This document shows, piece by piece, positions 11,530 to 22,049 of a stretch of DNA of 64,000 nt; the stretch's first letter is position 1; each line of letters opens with the position of its first letter. The stretch covers positions 54,797,942 to 54,861,941 of the forward strand of contig CM060172.1 of the NCBI GenBank assembly GCA_030549775.1, given 5' to 3'. A program made the translations under genes and the position numbers. The stretch is from Tamarix chinensis. Lineage: Eukaryota; Streptophyta; Magnoliopsida; Caryophyllales; Tamaricaceae. Under the pieces are notes generated by a model. That model saw only the letters and a program-made list of their open reading frames with translations. It ran no database searches and was not told where the DNA came from.

Positions 11530-12370
11530 GGCTGGCACGTGTAAGCAACAAGGGTTTAAAGGTTCTCAGTAAGAAAGGATTGTTGGGAAAATTTGATGTG
11601 AAGGATCTTGATTTCTATGAAGAATGTATCAAAGGTAAAGCAAGTAGTTTCAAGTTTGTTACCAACACTTATAGAGTAAGAAATGTACTTGATTATGCAC
11701 GTGCTGATTTGTGGGAGCCTACAAAGATTCAATCACTGGGTGGTCCAAGGTATTTTCTTTATATTATTGATGGTTATTTAAGACATGTATGGATTTATTT
11801 CTTAAAATCTAAAGATGAAGCCTTTATGTAAGGAATGGAAGTGTTTGGTGGATAACCAGTTTGAAATAAAGATAAAGGCACTAAGGACCAATAATAGCCT
11901 TGATTTTTGTAATGAAGCCTTTGATGTATTCTACAAAGGTCATGGAATCAAGAAACATTTAACTGCTAAAGGCACACCTCAACAAAATGGTGTTGCTAAT
12001 AGGATGAATTGAATCATGCTAGAAAGGGTGAGATGTATGTTGATCATATTAAGGTTACTTAGACATTATTGGGTAGAAGAAACAAAAACACCTTGCTATT
12101 TAATCAATAGTTGTCCTTAAATGGCACTTAATTTTGATACTCTAATGGAAAGATTAACTAGAAAGCTAGCTTTTTATATGAACTTAAGGGCATTTGGTTG
12201 TGTGTGTTATGCACACATCAAATAAGGAAAGTTGGGATGAGAGCTATCAAGTATGCGCTCTTAGGATATCCAGAAGGGGTGAAGAGATACAAGCTTCTTA
12301 GGATTGAAGGAAATAGATTGAGAACCATAATCAATCGAGATGTCACTTTCAAGGAAGATTAGTTGTATAG
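11530..12370 (+). pseudogene. Broken copia GAG-pre-integrase and integrase
   Basis: HDRLARVSNKG (near 11525) marks the pre-integrase HHCC region. The core domain begins around 11690 with ARADLWEPTKIQSLGG, keeping the first aspartate. It then changes frame at about 11815-11830. In the next frame (KALRTNNSLDFC) the second catalytic aspartate position reads asparagine, and near 12000 (QNGVANRMN) the catalytic glutamate position also reads asparagine. Further copia integrase similarity (AFGCVCYAH, near 12195) follows in broken frames. Integration function is clearly lost. Confidence 0.85.
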
Positions 12371-12674
12371 AGACTTTTTGCTGATAGACAGAGATTTTAG
12401 TGGTAATAACAGTAGTAGCTTAGGGATGGAGGTATAACTTGGAATGGATAACCAGCAGTTAGAAAATGGTACCGATAGAGTGACAGAATATGATCAAAAT
12501 GAGAAAAAGGAAGACATACTTGAAAATTTATCAGGATATTAGTTGGTAAGGGTTAGAGAAAGTAGGGAAAGCCTCCAATAAGGTATGCTTATGTTGAGAT
12601 CATAGCATATACTCTAAATGCAAGCAGTTTAGTTGAAGGGGAACCTATTGCATACAAAGATTCCATTTTGAGTC

Positions 12675-13390
12675 ATGAAAGTTATGGTTGAGGAGATGGA
12701 GTCTCTAATGAAGAATAAGACCTACAATATGGTTCCTAAACCAAAAGAGAAGAAGCTAGTAGAATGTAAGTGGATCAATAAGCTGAAGGAGGGTATTGAA
12801 GTTGGTGAAAAACCAAGATATAAATCCAAGTTAGTGGCTAAGGGCTTTATTCAGCAAGAAGGGGCCAATTATAACAAGATCTTTGCTCCATTGATAAAGC
12901 ATATCTCAATATGAAACCTTCTAGCAATTATGGTTTTGAATGACCTAGATTTGGAATAACTGGATGAAAAGACAGCATTTCTCCATGGTGAATTATATGA
13001 AAGATTTTTTATCCATCAACCTCTTGGTTATGTTGATCATAGTAAGGAATATCGGGTATGTCTACTGTAGAAATCACTTTATGGACTCAAGAAATATCCA
13101 AGGTAGTGGAATAGGAGATTTGATTTTTTTTGTTCAGAATATTAGTTTTAGGAGAAGTAAGTTTTATCCATGTGTATATACACAACAAAATAAAGGGATA
13201 ATACTAGTGTTTCTTCTTTTTTATATGGATGATATGTTAATGTCTAGTAGGTTTAAGGTTGAGATTAGCAAGGTAAAGGACATGTTAAATATTGAGTTTG
13301 AAATGGAGTTAGGAGAAGCTAAGAGAATCTTAGGGATGGAAATTCAGAGAATCCAATAGAAAAGGGAGTTATTCATAACATAGGGTTTGT
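12675..13390 (+). pseudogene. Broken copia reverse transcriptase
   Basis: The domain opens with EEMESLMKNKTYNMVP and continues WINKLKEG, SKLVAKGFIQQEG, IFAPLIKH, then, after stops, EKTAFLHGEL. The polymerase motif is kept as YMDDM at about 13224-13238 in the open frame 12964-13359, followed by MLNIEFEMELGEAKRILGM. Stops at 12914 and within 12960-13100 and several frame changes show it is dead. Confidence 0.9.
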
Positions 13391-13534
13391 ACGTAAAGAA
13401 ATTTCTTGATAAGTTTGGAATCCTAGAGGTAAAGCCAGTTTCCACTCTAACTTCCTCTCAGTTTAAGGTGTCAAAGGATCAAAAACAAAAAAAAAATAGG
13501 TGAATTGAAAGACATGGCTTAAGTTCCTTATAAT

Positions 13535-14205
13535 GGTGTTGGCAGTTTAATGTACTTAATGATATGTACAAGACCTAATCTGTGTCATAGGGTAAGCTTG
13601 ATCAGCAAGTACACAAGCAATCTAGGGAGGGGAAATTGGAATATAGTCAAATGGATTGTAAGGTATTTGGCTGGATCTCAGGAAGTAGAGTTGGTGTATG
13701 GTTTACAAGAATTGGAGACGGCTAAAATTAAAGGTTTTATAGACTCATACTATGCAGGATACCTTTGACTCATACTTGAAGGTTTATATATCATAGTCTG
13801 GTTATGTTTTTCAGCTAGGAAAATGTACAATAAATTAGAATCCTTTACTTTAGAGGATAGTTACTCTTTCATTGTCAAAGGTAGAATATGTACCCTATAT
13901 TGAAGCCATCAAAGAAGTTATGTGGCTTAAAGGGCTGGTTGAGTAATTCCAGTTTCAAGTCAGTAAGGTGATTATATGGTGTGATAATTAAAGTGATTTG
14001 TATCTAGGCAAGAATCCCATATATCATGAGAGAATAAATCACTTAGATGTAAGGTTACATTTTATTAGAGAAGTACTGGCAGGAAGGAATATTTACTTGG
14101 AGAAAGTAAACTCTGAGGAGAATGCAGCTGATTTACTTACTAAAGCCTTGCCATATGTTAAATTTAGTCATTGTTTGCAACTTCTTAATTGTTGTCAGTA
14201 TGTGA
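13535..14205 (+). pseudogene. Broken copia RNase H
   Basis: The segment MYLMICTRPNLCHRV (13550) is the RT-RNase H connection. IVRYLAGSQEVELVYG and GFIDSYYAGYL follow, with the first catalytic aspartate kept. The frame then breaks. The end of pol is clear at 13998-14160: the PIYHERINHLDVRLHFIRE block and ENAADLLTKALPYVKF, the standard C-terminus of copia Pol. Confidence 0.85.
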
Positions 14206-14219
14206 ACAAAGGGAGGGAT
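14206..14219 (+). other. Polypurine tract of the copia element
   Basis: ACAAAGGGAGGGAT lies directly before the 3' LTR start TGTTAG, the expected plus-strand primer site. Confidence 0.7.
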
Positions 14220-14582
14220 TGTTAGTTTTAGTAATTCTCTGATTATTCACATACAGTAAAAATTAGACTAGCCTAATTACTGATCAGTTTGTTATAACTT
14301 GTTAGGAGAACCATTGACTCTATGGTTATAAAAGGGTTAATCGGTGCTAGTTTGAAGAGTGTAGAACAGAGTAAAGAGAGAAACTAGGAGAAGTGAAACG
14401 AATTCACTTGTGTGATTAGTGGAGAAGGGAGTATAGTCCTTGGTGAATAAAACTAATCAAGATGGTTGATATCTTCAATTTTTTCTTGTATAATTCATTC
14501 TCAGTGAAGCATTCTCAATCTTCTTGAACACAAAATTCACTTCTTGATAAATAGGGAGAAAAAATAGCAATCGGTAATTACA
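14220..14582 (+). repeat. 3' LTR of the copia element
   Basis: TGTTAG ... AATTACA, 363 bp, with canonical TG...CA ends. Partner of 9882-10227. Confidence 0.85.
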
Positions 14583-15486
14583 ATAGCCAACATAATCCAT
14601 ATCAATATAAAAAAGGGCAGTGCACAAAGGTGACTACCAAACCATCGAATCAAAATCCATAAATAACTAATCAATAATTTCTTCCATTTTAATTGCTCAA
14701 GGGAATACTAAAGACAATCCAAAGATGTATAAAGTACAAGACATAGCAAATGACCATTGTATCCTTACATGTGTATAATCATATAAAACCTAACATGTAT
14801 ATCTAACTCATTGTAAATCATGTGATTTCATACTTAATGTCATATAATACATGTTAGGCATGAATATTAGGATAAAATAAACATGGCACATTCTAAAGAT
14901 AAACTTACCCCTAAGATATATAAATAACAATGATCATGCAAAAATACACCTAAACATTCTCAACATATCATGTTATACATATACATCATGCATTATTAAT
15001 CCATGACATTCAGCCTATTCTATCATGTCTTTGTATACACAATATTATAAATAATTTAACATGCTCCATTACGCATAATTTCATGCTAACATTATTAGGA
15101 AAATATATTCAACTTACCATGACATGCTTAATACAATATACACATCAGAACCCTAATATGCTATCATAGATTTTTTTTTCATTTTAGTATAGCAGATGGG
15201 TTACCTTAACTCCAACAATTTAGAAAAATGCAAGCAAATGAACATCAATACCTTCTCCACTAATCCTCTTATACATTAATCACCTAGTAAGATAGAAAGA
15301 AAAATGGGTTTGGGAAAACTAATAAGGATTAATAATGATAGAAAGGGGAACCAAGGTGTACTGTGGTTGTTGGGAGTTGCATGATACCTTGATGCAACAA
15401 AGAAGGATCTACATGAGGTGCTCATGTAGCTAATGTAGTTCAGCATAAGGGATGACCACATATAGGGTTTGGCGATGTGAGAATGT
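14583..15486 (-). mobile_element. E-B, segment 3 of 5
   Basis: Non-coding. It contains a degenerate ACAAAGGTGACTACCAAACC unit (near 14625), related to the GGCTGCTACCGAA repeats of E-D and E-N. A decayed hairpin of the CTCATG...TAAT family lies at about 15418-15445, just before the purine zone. It is broken at 15487 by E-D. Confidence 0.55.
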
Positions 15487-16109
15487 TGGAACACCCCTAA
15501 AATTTACTAATAAAAATTTTAATTTTTAAAAGTTATATGTGAAAGTAAATATAGTAATTTTAGGATACTATTACCACACTTAATACCAAATCGATTTCCT
15601 CTACCATTTCAATACCAAGTGCTAAGGCTAAGAGTTTCTTTACATGAATACAAAATACAATTATAAAATAGAGTAGCACAATAGTTAGAATACAAAAAAT
15701 ACAACCCACTAACTATGGTTACAAAATAAAGTCGGTGAAAAGAGAACACAAGATATCATAAGAAAAATATATTAAAAAAATCTGAAAAGTCCTACGCTCT
15801 TAACCCAATGAGTAAATATTGAATAGCACTTGCGAACTAACCTGCAAAGGCCACTACCCATTGAATAAGTAGAGGCCAAAGAAATGAACCCTTCAATAAT
15901 ACGGTACTTAGTAACCCATTATATGAGACTAATATGTAAAGCTCACATGCAACACATCAAATGCATCGCATCAATCACATGGAATTATACATATATTAAC
16001 TAAAATTTAATAATTATTCAGATAGCCACATGCATCAAGAACATACTCTACCAATGCTTATTCACTTAGAAATAACAAAACTTACCCATGAAACATCCAA
16101 GTAATGCTT
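15487..16109 (-). mobile_element. E-D: long LTR-like unit, segment 1 of 4
   Basis: Starts TGGAACACCCCTAAAATTTAC and carries the U5 blocks CCACACTTAATACC, CCAAGTGCTAAGGCTAAGAG, a decayed CTACCCATTGAATAAG hairpin (15855) and a decayed TCAGTAC hairpin (15893). The remaining segments are 21079-21738, 27840-28257 and 32961-36431. Its right end, GGAGTGTTATA at 36431, has CA changed to TA. I could not match a target duplication. Confidence 0.65.
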
Positions 16110-16547
16110 TGAAATGCCCTGAAAATTTTTAATTAAAAAAACTATATTTAAATAAGATTTTATTATGAAAATTAATTAAATAAATTATTTTTATTAAATT
16201 AAAATAAAATTTATTTGGGAAAATCAAGAGAAATCTTATAAATATTTTAATTAGGGTAAAATTTGGGTATTTTAGCTAATTAAGGATTTTATTTTGGAAA
16301 TTAATAAAATAAATTATTTTATATAAATTAAGAAGGATAAAATAGTTTTAAATTAATAATAATTTTATAAATAATTTAATTGGAGAAAATTAGGTTGTTT
16401 TTGCTAATTAAAATGAAATTTATGGAAAATCTTTTAAAAATCCTAATTTAGCCTAAAAAGAAATTTAAATATTATTTTATTCAAATATTATTATTTTTAA
16501 TTATCCCAAATATTTAATAAATTTAAATACCCAAAATAATTATTTTT

Positions 16548-17760
16548 CTCCTTTCTTTTTCTTTCTTCTTCTTTTCTTTTTCTTTTTCTTTTCCCCCGAC
16601 TTGGGCCAGCCCAGCGGCCCAAGCTCGTCTTTTTTTTCCTTTCTCACGGCCCAAACCACTTCCGTTTCTCCTTCAGCGCAGCCCGCCTCGAAGCGCCGCA
16701 CTTCACTCCTGTTTCCATTAAAACGCAGTGTTCTATTTAAATGAAATTAGTCTGCGCCGACCGCCCGGTCTGCCTCCCTTTCTTTTCTTTCTTTTTCTTT
16801 CCCGACCGACCGGTCCAGCCGCCTTACTTCTCCTTCTTTCCCCAGCCTTTGATCCTGCCTTCACCGTCGACTGCAACCTCCGCCGCCCCACCCTGATTTT
16901 TCGCCGGCGATCTAGCCTAATTTGACCGGCTAGTTTTTTCCCCTATCTTTCCCCACTGATCGTCCTATCATTTAGAGCCAATCAACTCCCCTCTTCTCAC
17001 ACAGTTTTTCCCCTTTTCCCCTGCGAAATCCCTTCCCGACTTTGACTCCCAACGGCCAACAACGCCGCCGGTGAGCCCTAACCCTACTTTCCTTACCCCT
17101 TAGCCGACCTACAGAACCCTAATCTCCCTTATAAAATCTATAAATACCCACTTATACTGCCATGTATCGATTTTTTGGATTTCCTTACCCAGAATATTTC
17201 CCTTCTCGCCGCCACCCATTTAGATGTCTCGTCCACCGCCTCCGGCCAGCTTCGCCGCCCTTCCTGGCCACCCGTGTCATCCTTGCACCACCCTCTAACT
17301 AACCAAATGTCCCATATCTCTTGATTCTTCCTGCACAAGCCACACGGGCTGTGCGAAGTAACCTCGTCGACCAACCTGTTTTCCAGCTCCGCCACCCTTT
17401 GCGCAGCCCTTATTCACCTCTTCCGCCGCTTCCGCCGCTTCTTTCACCTCCCAAATTCTTCTGCACATCACCCTCTACCTTCCCCTACCTTTCTTTTCCC
17501 CTTTCTCCCTCTCCTCCTCTCTCTTTCTTCTTCTCCTCCATTCGGCCACCACCCACCGCCGTCGTGCACCGCCACCTTTGGCTGCGCCACCACCTCTATT
17601 ATGTCCCCTTCCTTTTGGGCAACCCTAAACACCCAAACTCCCACCTTAATTCTCCCTATCTTTTTCCCAACATCCAACTTTTACCCTTTTCTTCCCTTTT
17701 TCCGGCCACCGCCGCAACCTTCGTGCACCACCGCTAGTGCCGCCTATCCCCACTAGCCTA
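16548..17760 (+). repeat. Polypyrimidine tract of E-E
   Basis: C/T-rich on the plus strand, with CTTTTTCTTTTC runs and GGCC-, CCGG- and CGCCGCC-containing islands. Open frames such as 17321-17737 are compositional. Confidence 0.75.
17139..17147 (+). promoter_or_regulatory. TATA box of E-E
   Basis: TATAAATAC after a CCCTTATAAAATC stretch. The same 9-mer stands at equivalent positions at 27199 and 48529, and TATAAATT at 55336. This fixes the sense direction of the family. Confidence 0.65.
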
Positions 17761-17829
17761 AGGTTGAACCCTAGACCCTCTCAACCCTTTTCCCTATTCT
17801 TATAACCCTTAAATTATTTTATTTCAATT

Positions 17830-18266
17830 ATTTTCATATAAATACTATTATTATTATTATTTTTTTTAATATGGATTATTATTATTATTAGTATTAATGT
17901 TTTGATTATTATTTCTGTTGAGGGCTGAAGCCCTGTTATATTTTATTTTTGATTTTATTATTATTCTTCTTATTATTTCCATTATTACTATTATTAATAT
18001 TAATGTGTTATTATTATTAATATAATTTTAATTATTTTTATTTTTACTATTTCTAATTTCTATTATTATTATTACAAATACTTTAATATTAGTTTTGTTG
18101 TTGTTTTTGTTGTTATTATTATTATTATTATTGCTTTTATTTTTACTATTTCATTATTATTATTATTATTACTAAATTTTTTTATTTATCTTACTAATAT
18201 TATTATTAGTATTAATTTGGAAAAGGGGCCGAAGCATTTATTTTACTTTGTTTTTGAATAATGTCC

Positions 18267-18313
<47 letters not shown>

Positions 18314-18400
18314 GTTGTTACTATTATTATTATTCTTATTCTTATTCTCATTGATATTATTTTTAGTATCATTATTATTATTAGGGTAAAGTCTTTAACC
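17830..18400 (+). repeat. TTA-rich microsatellite zone of E-E
   Basis: Imperfect (TTA)n, with a long perfect run around 18266-18312. A similar zone is at 49200-49770 in E-L. Confidence 0.8.
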
Positions 18401-18537
18401 CTATATTATCAACTTTTATAATATTTCTATATCTTTAGCAAAGTTAGAATTTTATTAATGTTATTTTTATTAGTATGTTCTTATTTGGTCAAAGCCTTAA
18501 GGAGGCGTAGGAGCGTGCTCCAAGACCGGTGTCTTTT

Positions 18538-18546
18538 CAGGTAAGG
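18538..18546 (+). other. Splice-donor-like motif in E-E
   Basis: CAG/GTAAGG follows GGAGCGTGCTCCAAGACC. The same neighbourhood and donor recur at 49929-49937 in E-L, and a CAG/GTAAGT is at 56455-56463 in E-M. Use as a donor is untested. Confidence 0.35.
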
Positions 18547-19179
18547 GGTGCTAAGGCCTTTTGTGTGCTTATATGCATTATGTGTTTCGCATGCTATGTA
18601 TCATATGTTCATTATTGTAATTATTTCGTATATGGTATGACATGGAGTTCAAGCATGATCTGGTATTTGTTATATGGCATGTGTATTATTTATATATGAT
18701 GATATGTGTTGTGACCCTGTAAGGCATGCATATGAGGGTGTTGATGTGTTTTGTGTGGGAGAAAGGATGAAAAAGGAGGCTGGGTAAAGAGGTTGACCAA
18801 GGGAGGTGAGTTGACCAAATTATTTTAATGATTCATGAGTAGAAGAATAAAATGGAGAATTTTAGGGTTTCGTGATGGGAGAATCTGATTTATGATTTTG
18901 TGTGGGAGAGTTTAATTTATGGTTTTGTATGAGAGAATCTAATTTATGGTTTGGATGATTTTGTATGGGAGAATGTAATATATGATGTTATATGGAACAA
19001 TCTAATTTATGGTTTATATGGGAGATTCTAGTTTATGATTTTATGTGGAAGAATCTAACTTATGGTCTTGTATGGGAGAATCTAATTTGTGGTTATGAAT
19101 GGGAGAATCTAATCAATTGTATTATATGGACAAATCTTTGGGTTTTCTATGGTTTGAATCTAGGGTTTGATATGGATGG

Positions 19180-19460
19180 ATTTTTGGTTTTGTGTGGATT
19201 GAATTTAGGATTTTGTATGACGGAATCTAGGATTTGCATAGTGGTATTAACGGTTGTTTGGTGGTATTAGGGTTGCATGATGGTATTAATGGTCATATGG
19301 TGGTATTAGGGTTTACATGATGGTATTACGGTTTGTATGGTGGTATTAATGGTTGTATAGTGGTATTAGGGTTTGCATGGTGGTATTAATAGTTGCATGG
19401 GAATATTTATGGTTGTATTGAGGTATGAGGGTTTGCATGGCGGCATTAGGGTTTTTCTTG
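19180..19460 (+). repeat. 20-bp minisatellite TGGTATTAGGGTTTGCATGG
   Basis: Fourteen or so tandem 20-bp units alternate between TGGTATTAATGGTTGTATGG and TGGTATTAGGGTTTGCATGG types. The same monomer builds the 79-bp higher-order array in E-M. Confidence 0.8.
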
Positions 19461-20038
19461 GAAGTTAATGATTGCATGGGATTTAGGATTTGTATGAAAA
19501 GTTTGAGAGATTCCATGGGATGTGTAAAGTTTGCATGGGAATGAAATTTACGTATGAAAAGTTGATTTGAGATATAAGGAAGGTAATGTAAGTGTTGTTT
19601 GGGTGTTTGAACACTTCAAATGAAAAATAGTACGTAGGACATTATAAGGGTATGGAGGAGATTAAATTAGGGTTCGGAGTGATTAACTATGGGTTGTTGT
19701 GATTAATTGGGGTTGGAGTGGATAATTGTGGTTTGTTATGATTAACTAAGGCGTGGAGTGGCTAATTATGGGTGTTATGGTTAAATAGAGTTTGGAGTCG
19801 TTAACTATGGTTTGTTGTGGTTAATTAGGGTTTGTTGCGGCTGATTAGGGTTTTCGTGTGTCATGTGTATTTAGTGATTAAAGGGTAATTATGATTGTAA
19901 AATTTATGATTTGTGATGTGTGATGATTCATGCATGTCCACGGTGAAAGCTTCTGAATAAGATACTTAAAACATTAATTATCTAAAATGGAAGATCATTG
20001 AGACGGGACCAACCGATCCACCGGTTAAGATTAGTGGT

Positions 20039-20054
20039 TAGGGTTCTTACCCTA
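20039..20054 (+). other. Spacer hairpin 1 of E-E array
   Basis: TAGGGT, loop TCTT, ACCCTA: perfect 6-bp stem directly after the AGTGGT of the monomer core. Confidence 0.6.
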
Positions 20055-20086
20055 TGTGCGACCGATCCACCGGTTATAATAGTGGT

Positions 20087-20103
20087 TAGGACATGATGTC
20101 CTA
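20087..20103 (+). other. Spacer hairpin 2 of E-E array
   Basis: TAGGAC, loop ATGAT, GTCCTA: same position in the monomer as hairpin 1, with the last two pairs of the stem changed on both sides. Confidence 0.6.
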
Positions 20104-20256
20104 TGTGTGACCGATCCACCAGTTATAACAGTGGGGGTTCCCGATCTCAACAAACACAAACCCGAGTTTTGCTGAAATGCTTAAAAGATACTAATTACTT
20201 ACAGTGGAACACCATGCAAGCCGGAGCCAACCGATCCACCGGTTAGGAATAGTGGT

Positions 20257-20273
20257 TAGGACGCGTAGTCCTA
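20257..20273 (+). other. Spacer hairpin 3 of E-E array
   Basis: TAGGAC, loop GCGTA, GTCCTA: stem as in hairpin 2 with an unrelated loop. Confidence 0.6.
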
Positions 20274-20305
20274 TGTGTCTCCGATCCACCGGCTATAATA
20301 GTGGT

Positions 20306-20322
20306 TAGGGTATGATACCCTA
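20306..20322 (+). other. Spacer hairpin 4 of E-E array
   Basis: TAGGGT, loop ATGAT, ACCCTA: loop as in hairpin 2 but stem as in hairpin 1. The swap between stem types is therefore compensatory and not a simple copy of the whole monomer. Confidence 0.6.
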
Positions 20323-20554
20323 TGTGCCTCCGATCCATCGGCTATAATAGTGGGGGCTTCCGTACTCGCATGGATTTGATAAAAGTATGGTGTGAATTGA
20401 CTCCTGATCATAAATTAATTAAGTAATTGAATTGGATTATTCATGGGCCTTTGTACTTTTACTTGGTTAATCATATGCATTTGTGATTGTGTTCTTCTAT
20501 TCTTCTGCATGATTTATGTGCTTATGTGTAGGCCTTAGTGCTCGGTTACCTTAC

Positions 20555-20573
20555 TCAGTACGTAGCGTACTGA
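20555..20573 (+). other. TCAGTACG hairpin of E-E
   Basis: TCAGTACG, loop TAG, CGTACTGA: perfect 8-bp stem. It is followed at 20583-20607 by a second inverted repeat, TCATGGG ... CCCATGA. Confidence 0.65.
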
Positions 20574-20950
20574 TCACCCTTTTCATGGGTGCTGCTCATT
20601 CCCATGAGTAGTATGCCCTTCTGACTTTGTGCAGGTGGGCGAGACAGCAGTCGGGGCTGTGCGTTGAACTTGTTTTGGCTCAAGTTTGAGAGTGTCGTGG
20701 CCGTATTCATTCTTTATGTGATTTAATTCCTTTTTCTATTTCTTTGGTATAGTATTTACCATTTTATCATTTATTACTCGATTGAGTATTTTAATGAATC
20801 TTTTATCGGTTGTAAGTTTAATTCTCTTTTGGAAATGAATTACAATTCTTGATGCGTACTCTGATTTTATTTTTACAACCGTTTAATGCTTATTTGAAGT
20901 TTAGTTTGTCTTAATTTTATAATTGATTGTTAATCTTCTCTTAGCCTTAG

Positions 20951-20996
20951 CACTTGGTACCGAAACGGTCGGAGAGAACTGGTTTGGTACTAAGTG
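20951..20996 (+). other. U5-terminal stem-loop of E-E
   Basis: Arm 20951-20968 pairs with 20979-20996 over 18 positions, with three G-T wobbles and one A-G mismatch. Homologous to 60537-60584 in E-K and analogous to 58988-59031 in E-M. Confidence 0.6.
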
Positions 20997-21078
20997 TAGC
21001 GGTAACATCCCCAGAATTTACGGTTTTAAATTATAAATATGGTTTTAAAAAAATTTGTGTAAATTTGGGGGTGTTACA

Positions 21079-21738
21079 TGCTTTTTGTAGTATAATTAGC
21101 AATCCACGCCATTTCCAACACAACCCACTCAATCCATAGGTAGGCACATCAATACAATACCATACACAATCCATCACGGTAGGCACAAAAGCTGCTACTA
21201 AATCATAGGTAGGATCAAAGGTTACTACCAAAACTCAGGTAGGTTCAAAGGCTATCACTGATACACAGATAGGCTCAAAGGTTGTTACGGAAACACAGGT
21301 AAGCTCAAACGCTGCTACCGAAACTCAGATAAGCTCATAAACTGCTATAGATACACAAGTAGGTTGAAAGGTTGCTATTGAAACTCTGGTAAGCTTGAAG
21401 GCCGGTATTAAAACTTAGATAGGCTCAAAGGCTGCTACCGAAATATCCCAATGATTAATTTCATTTAATTATCACACAAACCCATTTTTATTTACTCGAG
21501 GGAGAGATCACAAACTTGAAGATACTATGGTACCTCGGTCATATTGGCGCATAAGGGCAGCACAATATCCTATTGACTGTCAATTCGGGGACGCAAATGT
21601 ACTTTAGTCACACTTGTAGACAAATGCACATAGTACCCTACTGATAAGGACATCTAATCCATAACTATGCATAGGTCTGTAGAACTAAATAGAGTAAGAT
21701 GTAAGGCTTCGCTGGAGTACTAAGGCACACTAGCAAAT
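21079..21738 (-). mobile_element. E-D, segment 2 of 4
   Basis: Resumes after the second TGCTT. It holds a GGCTGCTACCGAAAC tandem repeat (21190-21440), then a segment with AAGATACTATGGTACC and CACACTTGTAGAC, parallel to 61681-61930 in E-N. It ends with the CAAAT target of E-F. Confidence 0.65.
21190..21440 (-). repeat. AGGCTCAAAGGCTGCTACCG tandem repeat
   Basis: About eight units of roughly 30 bp, each containing GGTAGGCTCAAAGG and CTACCGAAACTCA variants. The same repeat is at 61430-61620 in E-N. Confidence 0.75.
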
Positions 21739-22049
21739 TGTAATCCCCCAAAATTTTAGAAAACCTATAATTTAATAAATAACTTTTATTTGAAATAAAT
21801 TAGCTTTTAAAGTTATTTAGTTTAATTATTTTATGGATTTTTGAGTATATAAATTTGGATAGAAGTATTTAATAAATTAAAAATAAATATTTTGTTATTT
21901 TATCATATCATTTTTATTTAAATAATTTTTCAAACCAATATTTTACTAAAATTATCCTTATTAAGCCCGTATATTTAGTTATATTAAATTTAATTATTAA
22001 ATAAATTTATTATCAAAAATATTACATCCCATTATTTTATAAATTCAAT

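Larger units (their letters stand above)
9882..14582 (+). mobile_element. Ty1/copia retrotransposon, complete but inactive
   Basis: About 4.7 kb with two LTRs (9882-10227 and 14220-14582), a primer binding site, gag, protease, integrase, RT and RNase H in copia order, and a polypurine tract. Gag resembles the Tork/Tnt1 lineage (LYMNKSLTKR segment and the leucine-rich LLNSLP block). By eye the LTRs differ at roughly one aligned base in ten and carry several indels, so the insertion is old. All domains contain stops or frame breaks. It sits inside E-B. No convincing target duplication was found: AAGAA precedes the 5' LTR and ATAGC follows the 3' LTR. Confidence 0.9.
20005..20360 (+). repeat. 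CCACCGG-monomer array of E-E, two triplets
   Basis: Six monomers with GATCCACCGGTTATAATAGTGG-like cores, in two groups of three separated by the linker that ends ACAGTGGAACACCATG. After the first and second monomer of each triplet comes a perfect short inverted repeat, different each time (see the four hairpin entries). Confidence 0.85.
16110..21078 (+). mobile_element. E-E: complete solo-LTR-like unit, 5.0 kb, TGCTT target duplication
   Basis: Starts TGAAATGCCCTGAAAAT and ends GGGGGTGTTACA. TGCTT flanks it at 16105-16109 and 21079-21083. In order it has: AT-rich U3, a polypyrimidine tract (16548-17760), a TATA box at 17139, a TTA-rich zone (17830-18400), a splice-donor-like CAG/GTAAGG (18538), a 20-bp minisatellite (19180-19460), two CCACCGG triplets with internal hairpins (20005-20360), the TCAGTACG hairpin (20555) and a terminal stem-loop (20951-20996). 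No coding domain was found. The TGAAATG start groups it with E-L as a subfamily distinct from E-F and E-K, although the U5 parts are shared. Confidence 0.85.

Noticed and set aside
9877..14587. Target duplication of the copia element (ATAG seen near both ends)
   Set aside because: The 5' ATAG is better explained as part of a mutated TGTTAG LTR start, so no duplication can be claimed.
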